DNA of 64,000 nt from Trichobilharzia regenti (GCA_944472135.2 CALYDD020000426.1:62001-126000), one strand, 5' to 3'. Numbered from the stretch's first letter, positions 1 to 11,604 are shown. Made by a program: numbers and translations. Notes: generated from the sequence alone by a model not told the origin.

Positions 1-887
1 GGTGTGATTGTACAACTGCCTTCCGGAATGAAATCGCCAGACATTTGTCTTTTCTGACGTACGTCTTGTCCTTTTCTCTCTTATACAAAAGACACGTTGA
101 TGATACCTTTGATGACATTTTGAAGCTATTTTGAAAATGACGACCACTAGTAGAATCCAGGTGGGACGTTTCAGAGTTGTCAGCTGGTTGTATGTGAACG
201 TTTTATTCATATGCTTATAATCACTGTGAAACACTATAGTGTGTATTGTTAATTGGCCTCAAAATAATGAGCATTTATTACACTACACTACTACTATTTA
301 TTTATTACTAGACTACTACTACACTACACAGTTTATTATAAAATAGTAGTTAGGGTTATAGTCAATCAAATGTCTACCCTTTTTCACTGAGTAATGCCAT
401 ATAAGAGTAGTTATTTTTATTAGAACTAAATATCGCATTATATTTTCAGGGATGTTCATCGTAGAGATTCCCACCACTCGATGATGTCAACGAAATAGAC
501 GAAAAAATGGGTGAAGCCTCCATCACACACAAGTGCCAAAATACAATGTCGCTTGTATTATTCGGTCTCATCAGATAGATGATTTTAAAAGGGGACTCAG
601 GTGGAGAAGAGTGATATGATTGCACTAAATGTGGACGAGCTGGTAGTTTTTATGAGTTGTCCTGAAGGTCGTTGTGCTGAAGAATGCTCAGATATGCTCC
701 GAGAAACCGTGTCTTTCATGCGTCAAATATGAATAACTCCACAGGATCAAGTGAATTTACACTAACTCATTACAGTGTGCGGATGCATTACTCAAGGGGA
801 GATTATTTGATTGGCTGCTTCTCTAACTACTAGTTTATAAACAGTAGTCTAATGAGGTGCTGAGCATTTTGACTCCAATGAACGATA
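1..887. other. Unassigned AT-rich DNA
   Basis: No coding region, tRNA, terminal repeat or recognisable element was found. Short CTACTA-rich runs occur near 280-325. It may be old, decayed repeat. Confidence 0.4.
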
Positions 888-891
888 CTCC

Positions 892-1208
892 TGTGGTGAG
901 AGCAGGCTGCTAGCCGATTGGTTGACACTAAGCTACGTTAATATGGGCCGTGAGAAAATATGAACAAGGCTGAGTCAACAACCAATCACAGCAAAGTTAA
1001 CGTGGCAGAATATGATTCGCAGATAGAGAACTCTATTTGTCAAGGAATCCCGAAGCAACCAATCAGAAGCCTGTCTGCCTAACTTCTGATAAGCAACCAA
1101 TCAGATGACTGCGCTTGTCTATAATAATGTATGTGAAATATGTATAAATACGTGTTGATTTTCATAATAAAACGATCTGTTGCCTGGCCCTTGTCTTCTG
1201 TTGTTACA
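892..1208 (+). mobile_element. Solo LTR, Ty3/Gypsy-like
   Basis: The 317-bp segment begins TGTGGTGAG and ends TTGTTACA, the TG...CA ends of an LTR, and is flanked by a perfect 4-bp duplication CTCC (888-891 and 1209-1212). Inside are three CCAAT boxes (982-986, 1059-1063, 1097-1101), a TATAAATA box (1143-1150) and a polyadenylation signal AATAAA (1166-1171), in the order expected for a pol II LTR promoter followed by R/U5. A homologous LTR with its own duplication lies at 11605-11920. The Ty3/Gypsy assignment (a Boudicca-like schistosome element) rests on the 4-bp duplication and size only, since no internal coding region is present. Confidence 0.75.
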
Positions 1209-1212
1209 CTCC

Positions 1213-2820
1213 AATGTCAGCTTGTGATGAAATCCTGTAACCAATCAATCAAATCCCTACAAACCGTTACTTGAATACATCACTGTTTTGTAACGTCTCA
1301 TCTATACATGCTGGCATGACTCACAGTCCTTGGGTATATACATCACTATGGAATGATCATGTGAGCACGTCAGTCCCAAGTTAGCCATTCGTAATACATG
1401 TCTATCAGTATACGTAACCTGGTTAACTTTGCTGTTGTCAGCATCAGGAGTAATGAATTCGCCGGGTAGTCTTGAAGTGGTTCCGTATACCATTTATGCT
1501 GCTAAGCATTGAGCATCATTCTAGATTCCTGTTTAGATACTGAATATTACCATTGGAAGAAATTGTGTCCAATGATTTTTGTTAGAATGGCATGTAAATG
1601 TAGCCTTCACTTGTCGATGAAAGCATTGTGTCACCCCACTGACTTGACCGTGATATGTTGTCCAGCAGATCCTGTGTGACTCATGAACGTTCGACAAGTC
1701 TTTGAACGGCTGACTCGAAATGATCCCCACTGTCAGTTTATGTTGTCATGGCAACCTCCAACATAGCTAACGAATGTTGAAGAAAGGTTTTGCTACCACC
1801 CTGCCTCAGTGAATTCTCTCCCGCCATGCTACCTACTAAAAGCTTCTGCAGTTAGCTCAAGAACTGTAATGCAGATCCACCCCTCGTACTCTCCTCTTGA
1901 AGCAACCCTTGTATACGCCAATTTTCTGTCATAGAGAGGCGTTTTATCACCTAGCTGTCCATGATATCTAAAATGGGCAGATTAGAGGGTGGTCAGGCGT
2001 GAATTTCTTTTATTTATGTGAAGTTAGTGCTAGCGTGCTGTGTGATGATTTACCTTGATGAATTACTATATTACTGAATTGTTATTCAATTAGCTATTTG
2101 GGAAAGAAATATATTTTCGGTGGAGTCCTACGTCTAATATTGCACCTTCAAACACCAAAGTTGAACCTTACATGGTATTTTGCATTTTCTGCTAATTAAA
2201 CCATTTGCCGTTCACTTGACTGCTGCACATATTTTTTTAAATGCATACTTTCCTCAGCTGCGAGCTCCTTTATGTTCACTTGTTGCGCTCTCGGTATTCA
2301 CATGCCGGATCACCTCATATTTGAGGGTATCCACCTTGTTTATCTGAAACATTTTGTTGAATAGAACAAAATAATCTTGCAGTTCTACAACTGTTTGTTT
2401 TCAATATGATTCTATTTGAAACGGCCAAGTTAAACTTTAAGCACTACTAACTACCAATCAGCGAACGACGTCAAATTGTCCATTGAGATTTATGAACGTG
2501 AGTTCAATGTTGTATAGCGCATTATTCATTTCAAATGCGTATCCTAACGAAGTTACGGTAGCAATTCAAGGAGGATAGTGTTTTCCAGTATGCCCTGAAT
2601 TTAGGGTTGCTTAGGAAGGAGAGAATTTGTTCGTGTGGATGTGTGATGACTTTAAAATGCTTTAGCAGGTCAACTGGAGGATATGCCCATCGTTGTGCAA
2701 TTTGTTTGAGACGAGTTAGCATTGGATAAGGTAAGCTTATAATTATAATATTTCTTAGGAACTTTCTATGCAAGGTCACGTCTTAACGCAAATTTTGTAT
2801 ATTTGCAACTACTGGGTCTT
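1213..2820. other. Unassigned DNA
   Basis: No gene or element could be recognised. A minus-strand open stretch at 2531-2779 reads like ordinary protein but resembles no family known to me and has no splice or start context, so it is not called. Confidence 0.35.
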
Positions 2821-2937
2821 AAAACAGCCGTGAGAGCGGCAGCTGCTGAAACCGAGAACAGCCTCGCCTCAACAGTTCAGTGGTATCAGCATTGCAGAGA
2901 CATTGCATCGTGGAAAAAAGAGGAAATTACTTCTTAA
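2821..2937 (+). pseudogene. Merlin transposase fragment (N-terminal part)
   Basis: An open stretch ends in TVQWYQHCRDIASW followed by KKEEITS and a stop. This matches the VQWYNYCRDVSSW segment seen just before the catalytic domain in the Merlin copy at 3795-4732 and is typical of the IS1016/ISXO2 superfamily. The stop is created where a LINE (ATT)n tail begins, so the reading frame is cut by that insertion. The next segment of a Merlin-like protein resumes on the same strand at about 10,981, so the two may be halves of one copy split by roughly 8 kb of LINE sequence. This link is an inference. Confidence 0.5.
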
Positions 2938-3420
2938 TAATAATAATAATATATGTTCTCATTTTTTACATGAGGGACGCCAGTTTACAGGCATCATAAA
3001 TTCGATAAGTTACACATAAGATTAATAAGCATATTTAGTAAAGATAATATAATAAGGTACATTTTTTTCCTAGCTATGTAGGATACACCAATTGTATAAG
3101 CATGTATAAATATTGTTTTAATAATAATATATTTGTCCCTGTTTATGCGGGAACATACCTATTGTACAGGCATGTATAATTTATTATATAAATTACACAT
3201 AATTTGATGTATAATGGATTTACAGTTTGGTTCTTCTTTCTGGCATTAGAGTCAGTCGGAACAGTCTGCTATAAAGTCTGTTTGTGTAGCACATAAAGAG
3301 ATATGGAAATATTGTCTTCGCATTAACAAAAAACCCAGACATCAGATGAATGTAATACAGATATCTGGGAAAAATAAAGCTTGAAGTCAATCCTCCTATA
3401 TAACTTTGTTGTGAACAGCA
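2938..3420 (-). mobile_element. LINE 3' end (5'-truncated), LINE-A-like 3' UTR
   Basis: On the minus strand this ends in an (ATT)n tail at 2936-2952, preceded by a small hairpin (CTCAT/ATGAG) and a GCC...GGC hairpin, the same 3' module as at 9737 and 52767. An internal hairpin CCCAGA (3334-3339) pairs with TCTGGG (3364-3369). A second ATT-rich run at 3118-3132 followed by another hairpin suggests a duplicated 3' terminal module. There is no ORF; it is a typical product of abortive target-primed reverse transcription. Confidence 0.65.
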
Positions 3421-3705
3421 CCCCTGGCTTAAAGTTTATTGATGTATTATGTTGAGATCAGTGATATATTTATTCCATTTTTCAGCAGTCTTATCGTAGT
3501 TTCATAACAGGAAAGAAATTTGATCGTGGAGGCAAAAACCAGATAAGGTCATGCTAAGTTGTTTTACTGCATCAAATGGTGCCGAGGTCATTTCCAGAAT
3601 TCTCCATTTGCGACATTTGTGTCTGCATGGCGGACTGTACTCGTAAGTTAAATAGAATGTTGAAAAACTGTTTGAAAACCAGTTGCTTCTTCAATTCAGA
3701 TCATA

Positions 3706-4817
3706 GGTGACTCTAAAGAATAGCGGCCCAAACCGAAACGACCTTTTAACGCAAAAATGACCTTGACAGGGACAACTTCGGCCAATGAGAAGGCTCAAAA
3801 AGAAAGGCGCATAATTGTAAAAAACGGTTTATATATAAGTAATGCAATCATAATAAACAGTGACAAAGGATAGGGTTCATGTATATGTTGCAAAATAACC
3901 TCCCAGTTTCTCATAGGAGTCTGCATAGTCATATAAAACCAGTTTCGGTACATAAATTCATCCAGGTAACTGTAAATCATGGGATTTCTCGATCCATTAA
4001 CCGCTCTTATACGTCTTTTTATACGACTCCAAAAACTGGTGTGGGTTTCATCCAAAGGATTCCGGAAACCGTCCGTATGATTAACAACATGATGAATGTA
4101 CCCATGATTCGACAATTGACGGTATCCGCTCCATTCATCTGTATGAATAGTCGTCCCCGGCAACACCAAACTCTTATTGATAGGCACTAATACTGCTGCA
4201 CTGCGATTGGGAATCGCTTCTATATATACTTTGCGCAGTGTCGTGTCGTAGATACCTAGTATCCACTGCTGGTTTGCTTGTAATCTCCCGGGGTTGTATT
4301 TCCTTTTTATAAGTACAGTCTCATCAATATGGACTATGCTGCCGACTCCTCCGAGAACTTGAGTCAGGGTGTTCATTTACCAGGAGGAAACATCTCTGCA
4401 GTAGTTGTACCATTGCACTGATGACACCTCTGAATTTCCTGTTTCATAAGCTGTAGCTGTGACTGCTCTTTTCAGGACCCAGAAGTTACAGATCATTAAA
4501 ATTTTCGTCAAAGGTAGTTTAGACCTTGAGGGAAAAGTTCCTAAGGGATCTGTAAACTAAAAGACAACGACAAACCTTCTCGAACCGATTTACTCCTTCG
4601 GCACTCAATGCATCTGCATACAAAACCATCAATGGCCTCTGTGTATTTTTGTATATGCATAACTCCTCCGCATTGGCAAATTTTCGACAAAGCTATCAGT
4701 CCGTTATCCAAACAGTAATCGAAAACATCCATGATTACAGTCAGCTGATTCCTTGCTCAAGGTCACTTTTTTGTTCGAAGGTCGTTTCGGTTTGGGCCGC
4801 TATTCTTCAGAGTCACC
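3706..4817 (-). mobile_element. Merlin DNA transposon with terminal inverted repeats
   Basis: A 40-bp terminal inverted repeat at 3706-3745 (starting GGTGACTCTAAAG) is matched by the reverse complement of 4778-4817 with one mismatch; weaker pairing continues about 20 bp further inward. The 1,112-bp element encloses a decayed Merlin transposase on the minus strand. Merlin elements are known in schistosomes and normally make 8-9 bp target duplications. The immediate flanks (ending AGATCATA on the left, starting CATGAATA on the right) do not match convincingly, so the target duplication is lost or the outer ends are a base or two off. Confidence 0.8.
3795..4732 (-). pseudogene. Merlin (IS1016/ISXO2-like) transposase, decayed
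   Basis: This is a DDE-type cut-and-paste transposase. The N-terminal part (4732-4541) has a zinc-ribbon-like cysteine pattern CQCGG...CRCIEC. The frame shifts at a TAG near 4541 and continues through SKLPLTKIL and VQWYNYCRDVSSW to a stop at about 4379, then reopens at 4376-3795. The catalytic domain shows the first acidic residue in HIDETVL, followed by KRKYNPGR, and the second in HTDEWSGY. At the third acidic position, before FWSRIKRR, where the family usually has IE-x-FW, a threonine is read, so the enzyme looks inactive even without the frameshift. It fills the space between the two terminal inverted repeats. Confidence 0.8.
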
Positions 4818-5559
4818 CATGAATACTCATTTAAAGCATGTTCGCCAGCGTCTTCAAATGGTAGAATTGGATTGTTCCTGGAATTTGAGTGATTATGAGA
4901 TAAATGGTTTGGAATTAATCATAGCAGTTAGAATACAGTTAGACATGCAGAGAAGCACTTTCGATTCAGCAACCGGTGAATTTTTTATTCTTTTCGATCT
5001 GGTGCCAGAATAACTGTGAACCATTCCATTCAATGTGTCGAATAAGGCATGCAGGGGCAGATCATTACGATCGAATGAATCAACTTGATCTGAGATGCAG
5101 CTTTCAGCATGTTTTCGTTATATCATAGATATCCAGGTTTATTGGCGCTGTATAGGCAGTGATTTGGATTATGACGTATTCCGCAGCGAGTCTCCGTGTC
5201 CATGTGAAGTATACATATGCTTTGAATGGATTACTTTGTTGGCTCCTACCCCCACTGAGTGTTTACAACAGCAGCTGTGGATTTATGTATTTCCTCGCCA
5301 TTTTCGATAAAACATCGCCGCATTCTTTTTGGGAAGGAGACTAGTCGGTGGATTATAAATGATGTTCAAGTAACTTTTATCTTTTCATGTGGCGTTGAGG
5401 TAAGTTTCGACCTTGTCTTCTCATATTTCATTCGTATGTTTGCTATGGTTCGCCCTTTGTATCAGGTAGACATAGTTCGATCGACTCCTAATTGAATGGG
5501 TGTTATTGTCATGACTGCTGTTTTTTTTGTCTGGAATTATAAATAGAGGCAAAACAAAC
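4818..5559. other. Unassigned DNA
   Basis: Several overlapping short plus-strand ORFs (up to 86 codons) lie here, none with recognisable domains or conservation elsewhere in the window. They are most likely chance ORFs. Confidence 0.35.
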
Positions 5560-5587
5560 AACGGGTGTAGTCTCTGAGTTCATACAT

Positions 5588-8460
5588 TAAATGGGCCTAT
5601 GATTTCTGAAACTCTTACATGGGAATTAGCACTGGTATCAATTACAAACTCACTTAGTGTGTCATTAAGTGCCTTTTCAAAGGAGGCCAATGTGCTTGCT
5701 AGTCTCATTTTCTCAGGTAGTTTGTTCCATATTTAGGCATACCTAATCAAGAAAATCTTTTGCCTGGTGGCTGTTTTACATGGTTCTACAGCCACTGTAC
5801 CTTTAGTGTGTCTAAGGTTGTATCCTGTGTCTCCTGAGAACTGAGTATAGTTAGCAGGGGTATACACTATTTGGTTAAGAAGCTTATAGAAGAGTACCAG
5901 ATTTAGTCGCATTCGCCTTAACCATAATGTTTCTAATCCTAGGATTTCACATCTGGTAGAGTAGTTTGTGCCGTTATCGGTTCCGAGTACTTTTCGCGTG
6001 AAGTACCTCTGTACTCCTTCTACTTTCAGTTTGTCTTCTATGCGTGTACTGCTGAATATGAATGAGCAGTAATCTAGGAGTGGGCGCACACAAACCTTGT
6101 ACAGTAGTATTCTGGATTCGTTTCTGTAGAAGTTCCTGAGTAGGAAACCAATAAGCCTGCGTGATTTCGATACTTGATTCGAGATATGCTCTGAAAATGA
6201 TAGATTGTGTGAATTTTTCAGTCCTAGGTCTAGTACAGATTTGAGTCTGGGGATTTTGTGGCCCTGAATTGCTAGGTCGAGTTCAAGGTTGGAACAGCCT
6301 ATGCAGAGCTATCCACACTTTTCAACATTAAACTCGAGTCTCCAGGTGTCACACCATCTATCCATTTTTATTAATTCTTCATGTATAGAGTTCATAGTTG
6401 TTCCGATATCTGTATTTGTGCAGGTATATGTCACCTTCAAGTCATCTGCATACAGTATTGACTTGCCTATACGAAAGCATTCACATATACTGTTTATGTA
6501 TATAATGAAAAGAAGGAGTCCCAATACACTCCCCTGGATGACACCAATGCTGATTGGTCTAGGTCTGGAGGTTATTGAGCCAACTTTAGTTGTCTGATTC
6601 CTGTCATACGGAAATGATTTTATCCAATTGTAGAGGGGGTTGCGTATCCCTAGTGAGCATAGCTTACCGACTAGCAGACTATGTAGGACTCTGTCGAAGG
6701 CTTTCCTCATATTGAAATAGAGGATAATTACTAGTTCTCTCCTATTTATTCTATAGGTGACTTCGTTGAAAAAGTCTATATGGCAAGTGACGCAAGATCT
6801 TTTCTTGAGGAATCCGGGTTGTGATAGGTTGATGAGTTTATGTTTTAGAAAGTAGTCTGACATTTGGTCTTTGATTACTTTCTCCATGATCCTTGATATG
6901 ACAGGTGTTATATTGATAGGCCTATAATTACATGCACTAGTTTTGGACCCTCCTTTATGCTTAGGTAATATATATGTGTTTTCCAAGTTTCAGGGTAGGT
7001 TCCAGTCTCTAGTGAGATATTAAATATCCTAAGTAATAATACTATCATATCCGTACCACCGTTTTTGTATATGATGGATGGCATATCGCCTATCCCACAA
7101 CTACTGTTAGCTTTTAATGTCCTTACCGCCGATGCTATATTTTGTATTTTAAAGTTTATTTCACCTAACTTGTAGTTATTTTTGCAGGTTACGTCAAGAA
7201 TTGGGGACGGATGCGCTTTGGTGTTATTGGAGAACCACTCACTCAGGAGTTCACTAATGATCTGGGGATCATCATAAATTATACCTTCATGTTATAAATG
7301 ACTGATATTGTTGTCTTCACCCTTCTTCAGCCGTTTTTGCAAGATCTTGCAGAGTTCCTTTGTTTTAGAGGTGCCCTCTAGGGCTTTATTTTCCTCGACT
7401 TGTGCCTTCATTTTATGCCTCTCATCTAAATTTTCAAATGTTTCGTGTATCTGGTGTAATGCACTAAATTCTTTGTATAAATAAAATTTCCTTTTTAGTT
7501 TCCTTAGTTTTATTCGCGTTTTGCGGTCTATGAATAGAGTTGGTGTCTTTAGGGCAGATTTCAGGGGTGCGATTGTGTCTCTTACCGAACTGATTGTCTT
7601 GTAGAAGGTATTTAGTATTACTTCTAAGTTATTATTGGTGAAGTATTCACCCCAGTCTGAGCTTCTCAAGAGCGTTGGTAGGAATTCCCAGTCAACATTT
7701 CGATAGTCCCTATATTGATAGTAAACCCGGGAACTCTTAGGTGTGTGTTTAGCTGTTAGTTGTAAGGGTAGGATGCAGTACAGTATGTTGTGGTCACTGT
7801 TGTCGAGTTTATCCCCACCTCTATCGCGATCGGTTCTATTTTGTGACAGAGGATTAAGTCGAGAATATTGTTGTGTCATGTTGGGAGGCGTACGCACTGC
7901 TTCCATCCTCCTACATCTATGGCTTCTAGGATCACCTCGTAGGTTCCCGGTCCAGTGCAGGTATCCCAGTTCACTCCAGGGAGGTTGAAATCGCCACAAA
8001 CTAGTTTGTAGTCGAATTCCAGCTTAGGTACAACCTCTAGTATTTCTCCGATAACCGTATCAGTCGTTATAGGGCTGTTAGGGGCTCTGTATATACATCC
8101 CACAAGAATGTTATTTTCATTCGCGTGGATGCTTATCCACTTGGATTCTGGGAGTTTGTCGATAGTTAGGTTTGTAAAGGTATTGGAGTCAGTGGATTTA
8201 GAGGCATATATTAGACAGACGCCTCCTCTCTTGTCCACTCTGTCATTTCTGTGGATGTTATAGTTATCAATTATCAGCTTTGTGTCAGGTATATCAGTAG
8301 TAAGCCAAGTTTCAGCTACCAGAATCAGTGTTGGCTGCTCCATGTATACCAAGCTGCAAAGGGAAGTTATTTTGTTAAGGAGAGATCGAGCATTTAAAAG
8401 CATAATTTTCAGAAAACCAGGGTTGTTGAGATAGTAGGTTTTCTTTTTTACTATCCCTAA
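5588..8460 (-). pseudogene. LINE-A ORF2: endonuclease and reverse transcriptase, broken
   Basis: Read downward, 8403-7876 is the apurinic-like endonuclease (NARSL, AETWLT, GCIYRAP, CGDFNLP). After a frameshift, 7999-7292 carries the linker with a basic KLRKLKRKF stretch. 6986-6309 is the reverse transcriptase (NYRPINITPVISR, GVIQGSVLG, catalytic YADD), and 6089-5588 is the C-terminal region, with a stop at 5733 and further coding to about 5588. In RT motif A the catalytic aspartate is replaced: the stretch reads YFNMRKAFD where relatives have D before the two residues preceding KAFD. At least three frame breaks are visible. The frame is open upstream of the first ATG and overlaps the end of ORF1 in the -1 frame. 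Confidence 0.8.
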
Positions 8461-8471
8461 CTCCTGGTTGC

Positions 8472-9736
8472 CTATGTTATGTTCGGAGGGATCCTCTTAT
8501 GAGACACTGTCAGCGTGTTTACTATTCCCTGGACAAACTGTGCTGCGAGAGGGGCTATTGTTTGCTGCAACCGAAAATAATCCTGTTGCATATAATGTTT
8601 TCTGGCCTCATTACGTGGGTATCTAGGATCATTTCTCTGCATAAAATAGTCTGTTTCACTGTTCACATTGTAATTTACACGGCCATAGTACCCTGTTTTT
8701 AGGTTGTTTTGAGGATAGTGCGTGCTAGGTTTTACGTAGTTGTACATTTGCTGACTCATCTCGTGAGTGTACCTAGAAGGACCAGGGGCCAATCTATACT
8801 CGTTATGCCGGGGATTCGAGTATACATTTCCTTTGATATGGTACCTAGTGGTGTCCCGTCTAGTAGCCCGTGTATTTTCATTATTGATTATGGGTCCCGT
8901 CCTCAGGTTATATGTGCCTACAGGCATATTACAACCTCGGCTGTTGCGGAAACTGCGGGTATCACTCTGCTGTTTGATCAGCTCGGTGCCCCTTGCATAT
9001 CTCCTGGCGTGTGATTTTGTGTGGGTAGAGCTATTTTTGCCGTTAGTTCTCACCTTGTGCAGTCTGTCGTCCTCAATTCGTCTACTACTCTTAGTTCGAC
9101 GAGGAGCACTTCTATTCACGTCTTCCGTCTCCTTTATGGGACCTGTCACAGTGCGTGCATGGTTCTTTTTTAGGCATATATGCTGCTTGTTGGGCTTGCC
9201 ACAAGGGAGGTATATGGATGCATGAGGAGAAACCTTGGTTTTAGGAAACTTCTTTACGGCGTTTACAGTGGGATTATCTTGTTTGGCCCTGGGTGCAGTG
9301 TGATCTGCCGATATTTGCAGGTTATCAATAGTAGGAGCATCTACATCTACTTCATGGGTGTGGTCAGTAGATTTACTAGGAGTGTTCTCACGAACTTCGA
9401 GACCCATTACAGTGTTACTGCTCTTTTCGGGTTTTCCTTCGCCTTCGCGTGTCGTTTGTTCACCTACTAGAGTGCAAGTGTCACTTTGTGCTACAGTGTC
9501 CTTTGACACTTCGGTACTGACGCTATTCACGATTTGTGGTATAATCGTGTTCGTATCTACGGTGTTCTTAGCTACTTGTCGTTGGTTGGGGTTTTTGTCC
9601 GGGACTATTTTAAGATTTTTGAATTTTGTAGTGGAAGCCAAAATATCCTCAGATTTCCTGAAATGTTCGGCTATAATACAGCTGTCAAACCTGAAAAGTA
9701 TGGGACATGTGCGGTTTGTCGCTTTTTTATTTAGTC
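8472..9736 (-). pseudogene. LINE-A ORF1, middle and C-terminal part
   Basis: The frame is open from about 9,725 (TCPILFRFDS, equivalent to HPCPVLFKFKS of LINE-C ORF1) through LKIVPD to the stop at 8472. The protein is basic and polar, rich in Asn, Thr, Arg and Tyr in its C-terminal half, as in the other ORF1 proteins in this window, and presumably binds the LINE RNA. No zinc knuckle or esterase motif is seen. The upstream part of ORF1 lies beyond the inserted LINE 3' end, at 10,440-10,930. Confidence 0.65.
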
Positions 9737-10440
9737 TAATAATAATAATAATAGTATATTCTCATTTTTACATGAGAGACGCCAGTTTACAGGCATCATC
9801 AATATGATAAATTACATATACGATTAGCAATCATACTCAATAATAATGTTTTAATAAAATACACATTTTTTCCTACTTGTGTAGGACACACCAAATATAC
9901 AGGCATGAATAAGCATTATATAAATTTCATAAATTTGGTTTATGGTTAAGTTACATGGTTGCTGACGTTTTTGTCTTAGGTCTGTGGGAACAATATGTTA
10001 ACCAGTCATTCAATGGAGCACATCATGAAATATAGGAATATTAACTTCGCATTAACAAAAAAACCCAAGTAAGTTTTGGATAGATTAAAAATACTTGGGA
10101 AAAAATAAAGCTTGAAGTTATTCAACAATATAACTTGGGTGTGTACAAATCCGAATCTTATTTTGGATTTGATTTATATCCAAATTGGGTAATAAGGAAG
10201 CTATTTTTACAGATACGATCAGTTATGTTATAAGCTACAATCGTGACGTTGTATTACAAATAGATACTTTTCCATTGGTATAAGAGTATATTCCACAAAT
10301 GTAAACCAGGTTGCGTCGTGGAGAAGGTTAATTCGTTATTAACCAGGCAACTGAAAGATACGGGACCAATAATGTTTGCAGATCATTTGTCATTGTAAAT
10401 GGTCAAATATCCACTAATAGGGTGTACTTAGAAGGTTGGC
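9737..10440 (-). mobile_element. LINE 3' end inserted in LINE-A ORF1
   Basis: Its (ATT)n tail is at 9737-9752 on the minus strand, followed by the hairpin module and a 3' UTR nearly identical in layout to 52767-53297. It contains the paired hairpin arms CCCAAG (10064-10069) and CTTGGG (10094-10099). There is no ORF. The upper boundary is approximate because the ORF1 sequence it interrupts is itself decayed. Confidence 0.65.
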
Positions 10441-10930
10441 AGCTCTTAACAAGGAGTGCTGAACCGATTTTATGGCTCTTTGTCAGGTATGTTGTACACT
10501 ATGGCGTTCTGTTTAGAAGCAAGTCTCTCAAAAACTTCGCTCGACAAATAGCCCATAACGTTTTCTAGCTCCTTAGCATGTTCCAATTCAGCATCGGTTG
10601 GTTTAGTCCTGAGCTTAGAGAGTTTTAGGAAAGTGAGATCCCCCAGTTCCTTTTTGAGATGGAGGATTGTTTCTGGTACCAGGTCAAGTTGATTTAGTTT
10701 CGTCCTGAGTTCATTTATTTGTAGTTGCATGTCATTTATGATGCAGACTAAGTTAGTAATCTCTGCCTTTTGTGACAGGATATCTTCCACCTGAATTACA
10801 GGGGTTAGCATTATGTTGGAACCGTTTATATTGGGTGAACTACTAACTGCAGCTGATTTAAGGGGTGATAATGCGTTACTCGATAAGCTTAAGCTATTTT
10901 CTAAATTACTAGTGTTTCTAAGAACATGAT
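10441..10930 (-). pseudogene. LINE-A ORF1, N-terminal part
   Basis: The 113-codon open stretch (10811-10470) contains LTPVIQVEDIL, a coiled-coil-like segment (MQLQINELRTKLNQLD) and NAIVYNIPD. These match, in order, LTPVIQVKDVL, a heptad segment and AIVYNVPD in LINE-E ORF1 (35070-36518), and GYNIPD in LINE-C ORF1. Coding similarity continues out of frame past the stop at 10470 until the inserted LINE. The coiled coil probably mediates ORF1 multimerisation, by analogy with other LINE ORF1 proteins. Confidence 0.6.
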
Positions 10931-10980
10931 TTTATAGCTTTTGCCCATTATTATTGGTGATAATATAGCAGAACAGAAAA

Positions 10981-11202
10981 ATGAATATCAGCGAAAACAC
11001 GTGCAAACGTTTCACCAGATTCGAACGTACCGCGTTGTTGGGTGGAGAAGACATCGTTGAGCACGTCAACGAAACTGTATTGGTTAAGAATAGATATAAC
11101 CGTGGTCGTCAGCCAGCCAACAATATTTGGGTGATTTGTTGCGTGTGTTATTTGACTAAATCAGAGTACACGTATTTCCTAGTACTTCTCCACTTTTATT
11201 AA
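10981..11202 (+). pseudogene. Merlin transposase fragment (catalytic N-part)
   Basis: LLGGEDIVEHVNETVLVKNRYNRGRQPANN aligns with VGSIVHIDETVLIKRKYNPGRLQANQ of the Merlin copy at 3795-4376, without gaps around the catalytic site. The first catalytic aspartate (IDE) is replaced by asparagine (VNE), so it cannot be catalytic. Similarity fades after WVICCVCYLTKSEY. It may belong with the fragment at 2821-2937. Domestication cannot be excluded but nothing supports it. Confidence 0.6.
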
Positions 11203-11600
11203 TGTCCGTAGACGTTGTGGCTACTCGACGCCTACAACGTAAAATCAAAAGGCACTTGCGAAGAGTACGATCGTGTATTATAGCGGTAGTCAAAATTCAA
11301 AATTGTGTCAAGGTAATGTTCAACAGTAAATTGACAAATGTTTACGAAGTACATATAAAATCGGTCTGTGTACACACATAATACAAGTATACAAATTAGA
11401 TTAAAAAGCATATGTACAGTTGGTGTAGGGGTACTACAAATTGGTTGATACGACACCTCTCTACGGAAAGGATAGCAGCCAGAAAAGCAACTACTTTAAT
11501 GCCTATTTTTACCAGACTTGAAAAGTAGGATAAGGGCTATATATGGATCTTAAAGGGATCTCATTTATAGTCATTTGGATGAATATATGTACAGAGTGTG
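11203..11600. other. Unassigned DNA
   Basis: Nothing recognisable is seen between the Merlin fragment and the solo LTR. Confidence 0.35.
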
Positions 11601-11604
11601 GTGT

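Larger units (their letters stand above)
5560..10930 (-). mobile_element. LINE-A: decayed CR1/Jockey-type non-LTR retrotransposon
   Basis: A two-ORF LINE lies on the minus strand: ORF1 N-terminus at about 10,930-10,440, ORF1 remainder at 9736-8472, ORF2 from about 8490 down to 5588. ORF1 is split by another LINE 3' end inserted tail-first at 9737. The 3' end lacks the long 3' UTR and (ATT)n tail seen in relatives, so it is truncated or deleted at about 5,560. Protein order and motifs follow the CR1/Jockey clade elements of flatworms. Many stops and frameshifts mark it as old and inactive. Confidence 0.75.

Noticed and set aside
2531..2779. 82-codon minus-strand ORF as a host exon
   Set aside because: The composition is protein-like but there is no recognisable family, splice signal or second copy to test conservation.
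3879..4190. 103-codon plus-strand ORF
   Set aside because: Shadow of the Merlin transposase on the other strand.
3690..4830. 8-9 bp target duplication for the Merlin element
   Set aside because: Flanks compared at offsets of zero and one base show no convincing match.
4753..5495. Overlapping plus-strand ORFs as small genes
   Set aside because: They begin inside the Merlin inverted repeat or overlap each other in different frames and show no motif or conservation.
10470..10811. A non-autonomous LINE made of ORF1 N-terminus plus 3' UTR (9737-10930)
   Set aside because: The ORF1 sequence resumes at 9,725 on the other side, so this is one old LINE with another LINE 3' end inserted, not a deletion derivative.
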